Of a stretch of 64,000 nt of DNA, positions 28,515 to 37,282 are shown piece after piece. Under the pieces are notes generated by a model. That model saw only the letters and a list, made by a program, of their open reading frames with translations. It searched no databases and was not told where the DNA came from. The DNA lies in assembly GCF_048892425.1 (NCBI RefSeq), contig NZ_JBLZHU010000006.1:238926-302925 (forward strand), read 5' to 3'. The DNA is from Pacificispira sp002696645. GTDB taxonomy: Bacteria; Pseudomonadota; Alphaproteobacteria; UBA8366; Aestuariispiraceae. Position 1 is the stretch's first letter. Every line of letters begins with the position of its first letter. The position numbers and the translations under genes were made by a program.

Positions 28515-30124
28515 TGGAATTTGGCCCGGTTCCCTCAAATACAGCGGCAGGCGCCATCCTGGCCCATTCTATCCGGCTGCCAGGGCGTGCCCTGAAAAAG
28601 GGGCATTTGCTGACCTCAGATGATGCAGCAGCCCTGCAGCAGGCTGGCATTGAAACGGTCACTGTCTGTCGCCTGGATGCACAGGATGTGGCGGAAGATG
28701 CTGCTGCAGACAGCCTGGCAAAGGCTGCAACCGGCCACGGTTTGAACCGCAGTGCCGCCTTTACCGGGCGGGTGAACCTGATTGCGCAACAGGATGGTAT
28801 TCTGGTTTATGACGCCGCGCAGCTGGATTCGCTGAACCGAGTGGATGAGGGCATAACCTGTGCGGCCCTGCCCCCCTATAGTCGGGTTTCTGCACGTCAG
28901 ATGGTCGCCACGGCCAAGATTATTCCCTTTGGCGTCCCCAATGCGGCGTTAAAGAGCGCGTGTCCCGAAGCCCCGATCTTTAACATCCAGCCGTTCCAAC
29001 CCCTTTCCATCGGCCTTATTCAAACCGTCCTGCCCGGCGTGAAACCCAGTGTTCTGGATAAGACCGATCAGATCATGTCGGCACGGGCTGCAAGCCTAGG
29101 CGCCACGCAAATCGCGCCGGCCCGCTGTGCCCATGATGAACAAGACCTGACGATCGCCCTGACCGCGATGGTTGCGGAAAATGTTTCGATTATCACCATT
29201 GTCGGGGCATCGGCGATTGTTGACCGTCGCGATGTGATCCCAGCCGCAATCTCGCGATGTGGTGGAGAGATCGAGCATTTCGGCATGCCCGTCGATCCGG
29301 GCAATCTGCTGCTGCTGGGGCGGATTGGCGAAATTCCTGTCATCGGAGCGCCGGGCTGTGTCCGCTCCCCCAAACCCAATGGTTATGACTGGGTTCTGGA
29401 ACGATTGGTTGCGGGCGTTCCGGTCGACGGGTCCGGTATCATGGCGATGGGATCTGGTGGGTTTTTGAAGGAAATCCCCGTGCGTCCCCTGCCCCGCGCT
29501 GAGGCTGGCGCGAAAAATCCCACCAGCCAATCACCGCGCATTGCGGGCCTGATGCTGGCGGCCGGACAGTCGCGCCGCATGGGCAGCGCCAATAAATTAC
29601 TGGAAGATTTGGATGGAAAGCCGATGCTGCGCCATTCCCTGGAAGCGCTGTCAGCATCACAGATCGACGGAATCACCGTCGTAACCGGACATCAGGCCGA
29701 TCGGGTCCGGGCCTCTGTTTCGGACCTAGCGGTATCCTTCGCAGACAGTCCTGCCTATGCCAACGGACTGGCGGAAACAGTGAAGCGCGGTATCGCCGCC
29801 CTGCCGGAATCGGTGGATGGGGTTCTGATCTGCCTGGGGGATATGCCCCGGGTGAAGACCGAAACCCTGAACCGCCTGATCGCCGCCTTTGACCCGACAG
29901 AAGGGCGTGCGATCTGTGTCCCCGTGCATCAGGGTAAGCGCGGCAATCCGGTCCTTTTTGCACGACGGTTTTTTACCGAGATCATGGACTTATCCGGCGA
30001 TACCGGGGCGAAGTCGCTGATCGGTGCCTATGAAGATCAGGTCGTAGAGATTGCCGTCGATGACCCCGGTGTATTGTTGGACCTGGACACGCCTGAAGCC
30101 CTCAAGATGGCGCAAAATCGTTAG
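28514..30124 (+). CDS. Fused MoeA/MogA-like and MobA/MocA-like protein (Mo cofactor cytidylyltransferase)
   Basis: 536-residue two-domain protein. Residues 1 to about 335 form a molybdopterin-binding-like region (AAGAILAHSIRLPGRALKKG; VSIITIVGASAIVDRRDVIP; GEIEHFGMPVDPGNLLLLGRIG). Residues about 345-536 are a nucleotidyltransferase with the LAAGQSRRMGSANKLLEDLDG motif, GDMPRV and GNPVLF, most like MocA, which makes molybdopterin cytosine dinucleotide. That fits the MCD cofactor of CoxL-type enzymes. Start overlaps the previous stop by one base (TGATG). Last gene of the accessory operon. Confidence 0.85.
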   Translation: MEFGPVPSNTAAGAILAHSIRLPGRALKKGHLLTSDDAAALQQAGIETVTVCRLDAQDVAEDAAADSLAKAATGHGLNRSAAFTGRVNLIAQQDGILVYDAAQLDSLNRVDEGITCAALPPYSRVSARQMVATAKIIPFGVPNAALKSACPEAPIFNIQPFQPLSIGLIQTVLPGVKPSVLDKTDQIMSARAASLGATQIAPARCAHDEQDLTIALTAMVAENVSIITIVGASAIVDRRDVIPAAISRCGGEIEHFGMPVDPGNLLLLGRIGEIPVIGAPGCVRSPKPNGYDWVLERLVAGVPVDGSGIMAMGSGGFLKEIPVRPLPRAEAGAKNPTSQSPRIAGLMLAAGQSRRMGSANKLLEDLDGKPMLRHSLEALSASQIDGITVVTGHQADRVRASVSDLAVSFADSPAYANGLAETVKRGIAALPESVDGVLICLGDMPRVKTETLNRLIAAFDPTEGRAICVPVHQGKRGNPVLFARRFFTEIMDLSGDTGAKSLIGAYEDQVVEIAVDDPGVLLDLDTPEALKMAQNR

Positions 30125-30201
30125 AAAAGTCGCTTGAGACGGGCCCCTTGCCGGTGTCATAGTCGCGCATCTTAAAATCTTCTAGCGAGAATGGGTGCAG
30201 T

Positions 30202-31506
30202 ATGGCTGAGCAATTTGATGCGATTGTAATTGGGGCGGGCGTTATCGGGGCCGCTGTTGGATTGGAACTGACCCGCAAGGGATACAAGACCGTTAATATC
30301 GATAAGCTGCCTGCGGCAGGATATGGATCAACCTCTGGCTCCTGCGCCATTATTCGCACCTATTATTCCACCGTCGATGGCTCCGCCCTGGCCTATGAGG
30401 GGTATTATTACTGGAAGAACTGGCAGGCCTATCTGGGCCTGGATGATGGGGAAGACCTGGCCTATTTCCATGAGACCGGCACCATGGTGATGAAGGTCGA
30501 AGAAAACGGCTTTATGAAAAAAGCCATGAGCATCGCCGATGAAATTGGCGTTCCTTACGAGGAATGGACCAATGACGACATCCGCAAGAAAATGCCCCAT
30601 TACGACCTGAACTGCTTCCATCCGCCCAAGCGACCCGACCAGGATGGTTTTGGGGAACCGACAGGCGGCGACGTCGGTGGGGCGGTCTTCTTCCCCAAGG
30701 GCGGCTATATCAACGATCCGCAATTGTCTGCACAGAACATTCGCAAAGCCGCTGAAAAGCTTGGTGGTAACTTTAGGTTCAATGCAGAAATCACTGAAAT
30801 CAGGAAGAATTCAGACGGTTCGATTGCCGGGGTCACTTTAAAGGATGGCAGCCAGATTGATGCGCCCATCCTGGTCAATGTTGCCGGTCCTCATTCCGCC
30901 AAGGTGAATGCCATGGCCGGTGCGCTGGATGATATGAATGTGAAAACCCGCGCTCTGAAACAGGAAGTCACCCATGTCCCAATGCCCGTCGAAGGCTGGT
31001 ACGAGAATGGGTTTGTCACCTCAGACAGCGACATCGCCTGTTACACCCGACCGGAAAAAGGCAATTTCCTGCTGATCGGGTCGGAAGATCCGCCCTGTGA
31101 CACCCAGATTGAGGTCGACCCGGACAATTGGGACCGCAACTTCAGTGAACAATGGCGCATTCAGGCCTTGCGGGTGGCACAGCGCATTCCCTCCCTGGGC
31201 ATTCCAAGCGTTATGAAAGGGATTACAGAGCTCTATGATGTCTCTGACGATTGGATCCCGATCTATGACAAATCCCAGGTGCCCGGGTTCTACATGGCGA
31301 TTGGATCATCGGGCAATCAGTACAAAAACGCGCCCGTTGCCGGGAAAATGATGGCGGAACTGATCCACAAGGATCAGAACGGTCAGGATCATGACAAGGA
31401 CCCCGTGATTTTCCACATGGACTATACCAATCGCGATCTGAATCTGGGATTCTTCTCCCGTCGGCGGGAAATCAACAAAGACAGCACCTTCTCTGTGCTG
31501 GGTTAA
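30202..31506 (+). CDS. FAD-dependent oxidoreductase (DAO family)
   Basis: 434-residue flavoenzyme of the D-amino-acid/sarcosine oxidase fold. N-terminal dinucleotide-binding motif VIGAGVIGAAVGLELTRKG, then NIDKLPAAGYGSTSGSCAII; substrate domain in the middle; C-terminal FAD segment SDDWIPIYDKSQVPGFYMAIGSSGNQYKNAPVAGKMMAEL (the GSSGNQYK turn is distinctive). No membrane segments. Substrate unknown; close homologues are annotated only as oxidoreductases. It begins 77 bases after the MocA-like gene and is followed in three bases by the Nudix gene, suggesting one transcript. Confidence 0.85.
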   Translation: MAEQFDAIVIGAGVIGAAVGLELTRKGYKTVNIDKLPAAGYGSTSGSCAIIRTYYSTVDGSALAYEGYYYWKNWQAYLGLDDGEDLAYFHETGTMVMKVEENGFMKKAMSIADEIGVPYEEWTNDDIRKKMPHYDLNCFHPPKRPDQDGFGEPTGGDVGGAVFFPKGGYINDPQLSAQNIRKAAEKLGGNFRFNAEITEIRKNSDGSIAGVTLKDGSQIDAPILVNVAGPHSAKVNAMAGALDDMNVKTRALKQEVTHVPMPVEGWYENGFVTSDSDIACYTRPEKGNFLLIGSEDPPCDTQIEVDPDNWDRNFSEQWRIQALRVAQRIPSLGIPSVMKGITELYDVSDDWIPIYDKSQVPGFYMAIGSSGNQYKNAPVAGKMMAELIHKDQNGQDHDKDPVIFHMDYTNRDLNLGFFSRRREINKDSTFSVLG

Positions 31507-31514
31507 GGGTGACA

Positions 31515-32114
31515 ATGGCGCGGATGGTAGAGCTGATCCTGCGGGAAATCCCCTTCAAGGGCTATTTCCAGGTCAGCCGCTATCATCTGCGCCACACTCA
31601 ATTCAAAGGCGGCATGGGTCCCCGGATCAGCCGCGAAGTTTTTGAGCGGGGTCACGCCGTCTGTGTCGTCCCCTATGATCCCATACGCGATGAAATAGCC
31701 TTGATTGAGCAATTCCGTCCGGGTGCCTATGCGGCAGGAGATCCTGATCCCTGGCTGATCGAGGTCGTGGCGGGCATAATTGATGCGAATGAAACGCTGG
31801 AAGATGTTGCGCGACGGGAATCATTGGAAGAAACCGGCCTGACAATCAGCGCATTAGACTACCTGGGCAAACATTACATGACGCCCGGCGGCAGTTCCGA
31901 ATCTATCGCCATGTATGCCGGTTGTGCTGATTTCACGCGATTGGGTGGTCTGCATGGTATGGCAGATGAAGGCGAAGATATCCGGGTTTTCGCCGTCCCC
32001 GCCCGTGAAGCAATCGCCATGGTGCATGACAATCGGATCCGGAATGCGATGACGGCGCTTGCGCTTTTGCTGTTTGAATCCCGGCGTCAGGTCTTGCGTC
32101 GAGACTGGCAGTAA
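31515..32114 (+). CDS. Nudix hydrolase, ADP-ribose pyrophosphatase-like
   Basis: 199-residue protein of the NudF/ADPRase group. Nudix box: G-IIDAN-E-TLEDVAR-RE-SLEETGL around residues 90-112, preceded by EQFRPGAY and EVVAG, which are typical of ADP-ribose pyrophosphatases, and followed by HYMTPGGSSESIAMYAG. AAGGG is well spaced from the ATG at 31515; a GTG two codons earlier is less likely. Likely hydrolyses ADP-ribose or a related nucleoside diphosphate sugar. Confidence 0.9.
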   Translation: MARMVELILREIPFKGYFQVSRYHLRHTQFKGGMGPRISREVFERGHAVCVVPYDPIRDEIALIEQFRPGAYAAGDPDPWLIEVVAGIIDANETLEDVARRESLEETGLTISALDYLGKHYMTPGGSSESIAMYAGCADFTRLGGLHGMADEGEDIRVFAVPAREAIAMVHDNRIRNAMTALALLLFESRRQVLRRDWQ

Positions 32115-32170
32115 CCTATTTACCATTCTTCTGAGAGGGTATTTAGGAATTCACACAAAGGATCCGGATA

Positions 32171-33172
32171 ATGACATTCCGCAGCGATTTCACCGATGCC
32201 GTGGGCAATACACCGCTGATTAAACTGAAGCGTGCGTCTGAAGAAACAGGCTGCACCATTCTGGGCAAGGCGGAATTTCTCAATCCCGGTGGATCGGTGA
32301 AAGATCGTGCAGCGAAATACATCATCCTGGATGCGGAAGAACGCGGCGAATTGGAACCAGGCGGGTTGATTGTCGAAGGAACCGCGGGCAATACGGGCAT
32401 CGGCCTGGCCAGTGTCGGCAATTCCCGTGGATATCGCACGCTGATCGTGATCCCGGAAACACAGAGCCAGGAAAAGAAAGACGCCCTGCGTCTGCTGGGC
32501 GCAGAGCTGGTGGAAAATATCGCCGTTCCTTTCAAGGATCCGCGCAATTATGTTCATACCGCGCAGCGCATTGCCGAAGAACGCAAAGCGACCGAACCGC
32601 ATGGCGCTATTTATGCCAACCAATGGGATAACCTGTCCAATCGGGAAGCGCATATCCGCTCTACCGGCCCGGAAATCTGGGAACAGACCCAGGGAAAGAT
32701 CGACGGTTTTTCCTGTGCCATGGGAACTGGCGGCACCCTTGCAGGGATGAGCCTGTTTCTGAAGAGCAAAAACAAGGATATCAAGATCGCTGCCGCCGAT
32801 CCGATGGGCGCGGCAATGTATAACTGGATAAAGACCGGTGAATTGAAGGCGGAAGACGGCGGCTCCATCGCGGAAGGCATTGGCCAGGGCCGGATCACCG
32901 GTAACATCGACGGCGCGGTATTCGATGATGCCTATAAGATCACAGATGCCGAAGCCCTGCCCATTGTTCACCGCCTGTTGAAAGAAGAAGGCCTGTGCAT
33001 GGGCCTGTCGACCGGCGTGAATATCGCGGGCGCAATCCGCCTGGCAAAGGACCTGGGGCCGGGCCATACCATCGTCACGGTCTTATGTGATTGGGGCCAT
33101 CGCTATATGGGTAAGGTCTGGAACCCGACTTTCCTGAGCGAAAAAGGTCTCCCCGCGCCGGACTGGCTGTAA
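32171..33172 (+). CDS. cysK: Cysteine synthase A
   Basis: PLP-dependent O-acetylserine sulfhydrylase, 333 residues, making cysteine from O-acetylserine and sulfide. PLP-binding lysine is Lys44 in GGSVKDRAA. The phosphate/substrate loop reads EGTAGNTGIGLA instead of the commoner EPTSGNTG, as seen in a distinct alphaproteobacterial CysK subgroup; C-terminal GTGGTLAGMSLFLK. AAAGGATCC precedes the ATG. The gene is followed by a palindromic repeat island. The sulfur theme returns at the sulfurtransferase and the O-acetylhomoserine sulfhydrylase elsewhere in the window. Confidence 0.92.
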   Translation: MTFRSDFTDAVGNTPLIKLKRASEETGCTILGKAEFLNPGGSVKDRAAKYIILDAEERGELEPGGLIVEGTAGNTGIGLASVGNSRGYRTLIVIPETQSQEKKDALRLLGAELVENIAVPFKDPRNYVHTAQRIAEERKATEPHGAIYANQWDNLSNREAHIRSTGPEIWEQTQGKIDGFSCAMGTGGTLAGMSLFLKSKNKDIKIAAADPMGAAMYNWIKTGELKAEDGGSIAEGIGQGRITGNIDGAVFDDAYKITDAEALPIVHRLLKEEGLCMGLSTGVNIAGAIRLAKDLGPGHTIVTVLCDWGHRYMGKVWNPTFLSEKGLPAPDWL

Positions 33173-33242
33173 GGAAAGGTTGCTCGCCTGACGCCTCTGT
33201 GACCCGTCTCTAGCGCGGGGTATCGATCCAACTACCGGCACT

Positions 33243-33347
33243 CTCACCCTGAGGAGCGAAGCGTCTCGAAGGGTGTGCCCGCTGAAAGCATCTGATTTAC
33301 AGCCCCTCCTTCGAGACGGCGCGGTGCGCCTCCTCAGGATGAGGGTG
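33243..33347. repeat. Palindromic intergenic element, family A
   Basis: About 105 bp imperfect inverted repeat: CTGAGGAG and GTCTCGAAGG in the left arm answer CCTTCGAGAC and CTCCTCAGG in the right. The same element recurs inverted at 36388-36492 and several times at 52001-53237. It lies in the 393-base gap between cysK and the AlaX gene; I see nothing else in that gap. The arms could fold into a long hairpin in RNA or cruciform DNA. Confidence 0.9.
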
Positions 33348-33565
33348 GTGCGCAATTGCATACACCCGTCCCGATCTCTTCGCATCCTATGCACCCTCTG
33401 CGGTTGATCTTCACCAGTCACCTCAGTCATACTCGTGCCGATGGGTTATCCAGTGCGGGGTAACGCTTCATTTCCGAAATCATCCGCTTTCACGAAAATC
33501 AGGGTGGCATTCTCTGGCCCCATGACTAGGCTTGGGAAACAGGTTGATAATATCGGGTGGAAACC

Positions 33566-34282
33566 ATGACGGACCGGACGGAAGAACTTTATCGCGACGA
33601 TTCCTATCTGAAATCCTGCGACGCCACGGTCGTGGAAATCACGGATCGCGGCGCGCTGGTTCTGGATCGCACGGTCTTTTACTATACAGGCGGCGGACAA
33701 CCCGGCGACAGCGGCACCTTAACCTTTGACGGCGGGGCCATTCGCATCGGGACAACCATTCAGGCCGATGGGGATATTCTGCATATCCCGGAAGAAGGCC
33801 AGACTCTGCCCCCTATTGGCACAAAAGTCGTTGCCGAGATCGATTGGGACCGACGCTATCGGTTGATGAAAATGCACACGGCAATGCATCTGCTATGCGC
33901 GCTTGTCCCCTGTGGCGTGACCGGCGGTCAGGTTGGGGAAGACAAAAGCCGCCTGGATTTCGATGTCGGCGAACACACGCTGGACAAGGACGCGCTGACC
34001 GCGCAGTTGAATGACCTGATTGCACAGGATCATCCTCTGCAAACACTATGGATCAGCGATACGGAACTGGACGCCAACCCCGAACTGGTGCGCACCATGT
34101 CCGTAAAGCCGCCCCGCAATGCCGGACGCATTCGTCTGGTCAAGGTCGGGGAAGCGGTCGATCTGCAACCCTGTGGCGGCACCCATATCGCCCATACCGG
34201 GGAAATTGGGCCCCTGCGCATTGGGAAGATTGAGAATAAAGGGGCGAAAAACCGCCGCGTGAACATTCATCTTGAAGCATAA
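33566..34282 (+). CDS. Alanyl-tRNA editing protein (AlaX type)
   Basis: 238-residue free-standing editing protein that hydrolyses mischarged Ser-tRNA(Ala) or Gly-tRNA(Ala). Shows the N-terminal beta-barrel part (FYYTGGGQPGDSGTL) and the editing site zinc ligands HTAMH and C-GGTH (CGGTHIAHTGEIGPLRIGKIENKG). The barrel domain makes it the longer AlaX-M/AlaX-II type. Start at the ATG at 33566; a GTG three codons earlier is also in frame. Followed after 55 bases by the sulfurtransferase gene. Confidence 0.92.
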   Translation: MTDRTEELYRDDSYLKSCDATVVEITDRGALVLDRTVFYYTGGGQPGDSGTLTFDGGAIRIGTTIQADGDILHIPEEGQTLPPIGTKVVAEIDWDRRYRLMKMHTAMHLLCALVPCGVTGGQVGEDKSRLDFDVGEHTLDKDALTAQLNDLIAQDHPLQTLWISDTELDANPELVRTMSVKPPRNAGRIRLVKVGEAVDLQPCGGTHIAHTGEIGPLRIGKIENKGAKNRRVNIHLEA

Positions 34283-34337
34283 ATACGCTAGGACTGTTGC
34301 TGCCTTGATGATCCCTAACCATTGAAAGCCATAAATC

Positions 34338-35198
34338 ATGTCACATTTTCCGCTCGTTTCCGCCCAATGGTTGAAGGGTGCCCTGTCCGACCCTGATGTG
34401 ATTGTTGTGGATGCAACCTATCATCTGCCCACGGTTCAGCGGGATGCGAAGGCAGAGTATCTGGAGCGCCGAATTCCAGGGGCGCGGTTCTTTGATGTTG
34501 ATGGCGTGTCTGATGCATCGGATCCCCTGCCCCATATGGTTCCCAGCCCGGAGGCCTTTGGCGACATGATGGGGGCACTTGGCATTTCCAATGACAGCCA
34601 TGTCGTTTGCTATGACAGCTATGGCATATTCTCATCTGCCCGCCCCTGGTGGCTGTTTCGATTGTTCGGCCATGATAAAGTTTCTGTCCTGGATGGCGGT
34701 TTGCCTGCCTGGATGGCAATGGGATACGCAACCGAATCCGGCCCTGCCCCAGTCGCTCAGCCAACCCAGTTTACAGCGGACTTCCGCCCGAACCTGTTGC
34801 GGCGCGTGGCAGAGGTTCAAGCCAATCTGGACGGCGGGACAGAAGTGGTTTTGGATGCACGGGCTGCCAATCGCTTTAATGGCAGCGCACCAGAACCCAG
34901 GCCCGGTACACGATCAGGTCATATTCCGGGTTCGCTGAATCTTCCCTTCTCCAACTTGGTGGATGCCGATACAAAGAAAATGATCAGTGTTCACGGATTG
35001 CAATCCGCCTTTGACAAGGCCGGGATCAAGCTGGGGCGCGACAAGGTTGTGACAAGCTGTGGATCGGGTGTGTCCGCCTGTGTTCTGGCACTGGGACTGC
35101 ATCTTCTGGGTGATGATAGCGCTGCCGTCTATGATGGATCCTGGTCCGAATGGGGCACGCGCAGCGATACCCCCATCACCAATCCATCCGACTCCTGA
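34338..35198 (+). CDS. sseA: 3-mercaptopyruvate sulfurtransferase (two-domain rhodanese)
   Basis: 286-residue protein with two rhodanese domains. The N-terminal inactive domain has VVDATYHLP and the GARFFDVDGVSD motif; the C-terminal domain carries the active-site loop CGSGVSA at about 240-246. CGSG(V/T) is typical of mercaptopyruvate sulfurtransferases, in contrast to CRKGV/T of thiosulfate sulfurtransferases. Cytoplasmic, donates sulfane sulfur. Directly followed by the GNAT fusion gene (nine bases). Confidence 0.9.
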   Translation: MSHFPLVSAQWLKGALSDPDVIVVDATYHLPTVQRDAKAEYLERRIPGARFFDVDGVSDASDPLPHMVPSPEAFGDMMGALGISNDSHVVCYDSYGIFSSARPWWLFRLFGHDKVSVLDGGLPAWMAMGYATESGPAPVAQPTQFTADFRPNLLRRVAEVQANLDGGTEVVLDARAANRFNGSAPEPRPGTRSGHIPGSLNLPFSNLVDADTKKMISVHGLQSAFDKAGIKLGRDKVVTSCGSGVSACVLALGLHLLGDDSAAVYDGSWSEWGTRSDTPITNPSDS

Positions 35199-35207
35199 AG
35201 AAGTATC

Positions 35208-36242
35208 ATGAAAACACGACCCTGTACGCTTGCGGATATTCCCCATGTTGTGAACCTGTGGAAGGCCTGTGGCCTGACGCGCCCTTGGAATGATCCCGCG
35301 CAGGATATGGAAATGGCGCTGAAACACAGCGCATCGACCGTCCTGATTGGTGAATTCAATGGCGCCATTATCGCCAGTGTTATGGCCGGGTTCGATGGCC
35401 ATCGGGGCTGGCTGTATTATGTCGCGGTTCGCCCCGACCTTCAGGGCAATGGTTATGGTCGCCAGATCATTACAGAGGGTGAAGACTGGTTGCGCCAGAA
35501 GGGCTGTCCAAAAATCCTGCTGATCATCCGGGCAGACAATAAAAAGGTTATCGATCTCTATGCCTCCCTGGATTACGTCCAGGAACCACGCGCGATGATG
35601 TCGAAATGGCTGATTGAGCCCCCCGCCCAGAATCCGGAGGCTGCCCCGTCGCGCAAGCTGGATGTGACAATCACTTATCTGGAAATGACTCAGGCACCGC
35701 AACGCCCGCCTCGGCCAGCCCCGGTAACCCCCAAGCCACTGTCATTACAGCGCGTGCACAATCCAACCGTATCCTTCTATCGCTATTTACAGCACACGGT
35801 GGGCGATCCATGGCTGTGGTGGGAACGCCGCGTGATGCCTGATGAAGCCATCGCCGAGATTGTCCAGGACCCAAAGGTTGAACTGTATGTGTTGACCATG
35901 GGCGGAGTTCCGGCCGGCTTTGTCGAATTGGACTTTCGCGCCATGCCAGACAAGGCAGAAGTTGCTTATTTCGGGCTCCTGCCCGAGTTTATCGGCCACG
36001 GGCTGGGGCCTTACCTGTTGGAATGGGGCATTGATTGCGCCTGGAACCGCAATCCCGCGCCAAAGCGCCTGACGGTCAATACCTGCACGCTGGATCATCC
36101 AAAAGCACTCAGCGGGTATCAGCGCGCCGGGTTTGAGGTGGTGGATCAAATTCATATACAAACCTCAGATCCGGTCGCCAAAGGCCACATCCCCAAATCC
36201 GTCCGCATCCTAAGCCCTGGATACCCACCTTCGCGGGAATAA
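35208..36242 (+). CDS. Tandem GNAT fusion: YpeA-like plus second acetyltransferase domain
   Basis: 344 residues, two acetyltransferase domains in one chain. Residues 1-140 match YpeA-type GNAT proteins (MKTRPCTLADIPHVVNLWKACGL; acetyl-CoA motif VRPDLQGNGYGRQI). A Pro-rich linker (about 160-175) leads to a second GNAT domain (about 180-335: LWWERRVMPDEAI, GFVELDFR, EVAYFGLLPEFIGHGLGPYLL acetyl-CoA motif). Substrates unknown. The last 11 residues (LSPGYPPSRE and stop) are encoded by half of a palindromic repeat element, so the original C-terminus was probably altered by that element. AAGAAG upstream of the ATG. Confidence 0.85.
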   Translation: MKTRPCTLADIPHVVNLWKACGLTRPWNDPAQDMEMALKHSASTVLIGEFNGAIIASVMAGFDGHRGWLYYVAVRPDLQGNGYGRQIITEGEDWLRQKGCPKILLIIRADNKKVIDLYASLDYVQEPRAMMSKWLIEPPAQNPEAAPSRKLDVTITYLEMTQAPQRPPRPAPVTPKPLSLQRVHNPTVSFYRYLQHTVGDPWLWWERRVMPDEAIAEIVQDPKVELYVLTMGGVPAGFVELDFRAMPDKAEVAYFGLLPEFIGHGLGPYLLEWGIDCAWNRNPAPKRLTVNTCTLDHPKALSGYQRAGFEVVDQIHIQTSDPVAKGHIPKSVRILSPGYPPSRE

Positions 36243-36249
36243 CGGGGGT
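36216..36249. repeat. Half palindromic element overlapping the end of the GNAT gene
   Basis: CCCTGGATACCCACCTTCGCGGGAATAACGGG resembles one arm of the family B element (reverse complement GTATCCAGGG) and provides the last codons and the stop of the gene. The matching arm appears decayed in the following 100 bases. Confidence 0.6.
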
Positions 36250-36302
36250 GATTGCCTTTGCAACACCTGCGTTTCTCCGCGCCTTTTGGGTTCCCTTTCC
36301 AT

Positions 36303-36492
36303 CGTCACCCCGGTCCTGATCCGGGGTCCAGGGCGGCAGGCGCTACTGCCTGAATAGCCGCCTTCGCGGTTCACAAATCGTCAAATTCTCATCCTGAGGA
36401 GGCGCGACAGCGCCGTCTCGAAGGATGCTCTGTAAGTACGGTGCTTACAGTGGGCGCCCCCTTCGAGACGCTACGCTCCTCAGGGTGAGGGT
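36303..36492. repeat. Palindromic repeat island: family B (decayed, inverted) then family A (inverted)
   Basis: 36303-36375 has GTCACCCCGG and ATCCGGGGTCCAGGGCGGCAGGCG, an inverted and partly decayed family B element. 36388-36492 is a complete family A element in the opposite orientation to the copy at 33243. This island fills the 340-base gap between the GNAT gene and the DsbA-like gene; nothing else was seen there. Confidence 0.85.
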
Positions 36493-36582
36493 GCAGTTAT
36501 AGACGACAGGCGCAATTGGTCCTGGACGGTGCCCTCTATTTCGTTACTAGAATCTGCCGCCTGATTTGCTTATAGTGATGGC

Positions 36583-37248
36583 ATGATAACAATTGATGTC
36601 TTTTCCGACCCAATCTGTCCCTGGTGCTATATCGGAAAGAAGCGCCTGGATCAGGCTTTGGCTGCGCGGCCGGACCTGCCCATTGCTGTACGCTGGCGCG
36701 CGTTTCAGCTTAATCCGGATATGCCGCGTGACGGAATGGATCGACAATCCTATCTGTCTGCTAAATTTGGCGGTGCGGATCGCGCATCCGAAGTCTATGG
36801 GCAAATTCAGCGCGTTGGCGCCCAGGTTGGTATCGATTTTCAATTCGATAAGATCCCGCGCACGCCCAGCACCCTGAATGCCCATCGGCTGATTCGTTAT
36901 GCTCAACGCCCCGGCGTGGAGAAGGCTGATGGCCTGATGCCTGCCCTGTTTCAGGCCTATTTCATAGATGGCAAGGATATCGGGGATGTTGCCGTCCTGT
37001 TGGATATCGCCCAAGCCGTCGGCCTGGACCGACCTGCCGTGCAGGAATATCTGAACAGCCGGGAAGACGAGGATGAAGTTCAGGCCGAAGACGTGTTCGC
37101 CCGACGCCTTGGCATTGGCGGCGTGCCCTGCTTTATCATCGACGGAAAATACGCCCTGTCCGGCGCTCAGGAACCCGAAGCCTTCCTGCCCCTGCTGGAC
37201 ATGGCGGTTCAGGAACAAACCGCCGGTCAGAGTTCAGTTGAGGGTTGA
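36583..37248 (+). CDS. DsbA-like oxidoreductase, FrnE/2-hydroxychromene isomerase-like fold
   Basis: 221-residue cytoplasmic DsbA-fold protein (no signal peptide). N-terminal ITIDVFSDPICPWCYIGKKRL has the CPWC active site at about 12-15, as in FrnE-type disulfide oxidoreductases; helical insert with RTPSTLNAHRLIRYA; C-terminal IGGVPCFIIDGKYALSGAQ cis-proline region. Precise substrate unknown. No clear ribosome-binding site; the ATG at 36583 is the only start consistent with the fold. Confidence 0.9.
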   Translation: MITIDVFSDPICPWCYIGKKRLDQALAARPDLPIAVRWRAFQLNPDMPRDGMDRQSYLSAKFGGADRASEVYGQIQRVGAQVGIDFQFDKIPRTPSTLNAHRLIRYAQRPGVEKADGLMPALFQAYFIDGKDIGDVAVLLDIAQAVGLDRPAVQEYLNSREDEDEVQAEDVFARRLGIGGVPCFIIDGKYALSGAQEPEAFLPLLDMAVQEQTAGQSSVEG

Positions 37249-37282
37249 GCCACAATAATTTGATATTATTAAAAATATCTAT

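Noticed and set aside
32120..33067. 315-residue open frame antisense to cysK
   Set aside because: Shadow of the well-matched CysK on the other strand; rich in Ala/Gly/Arg and without start signal or recognisable domain.
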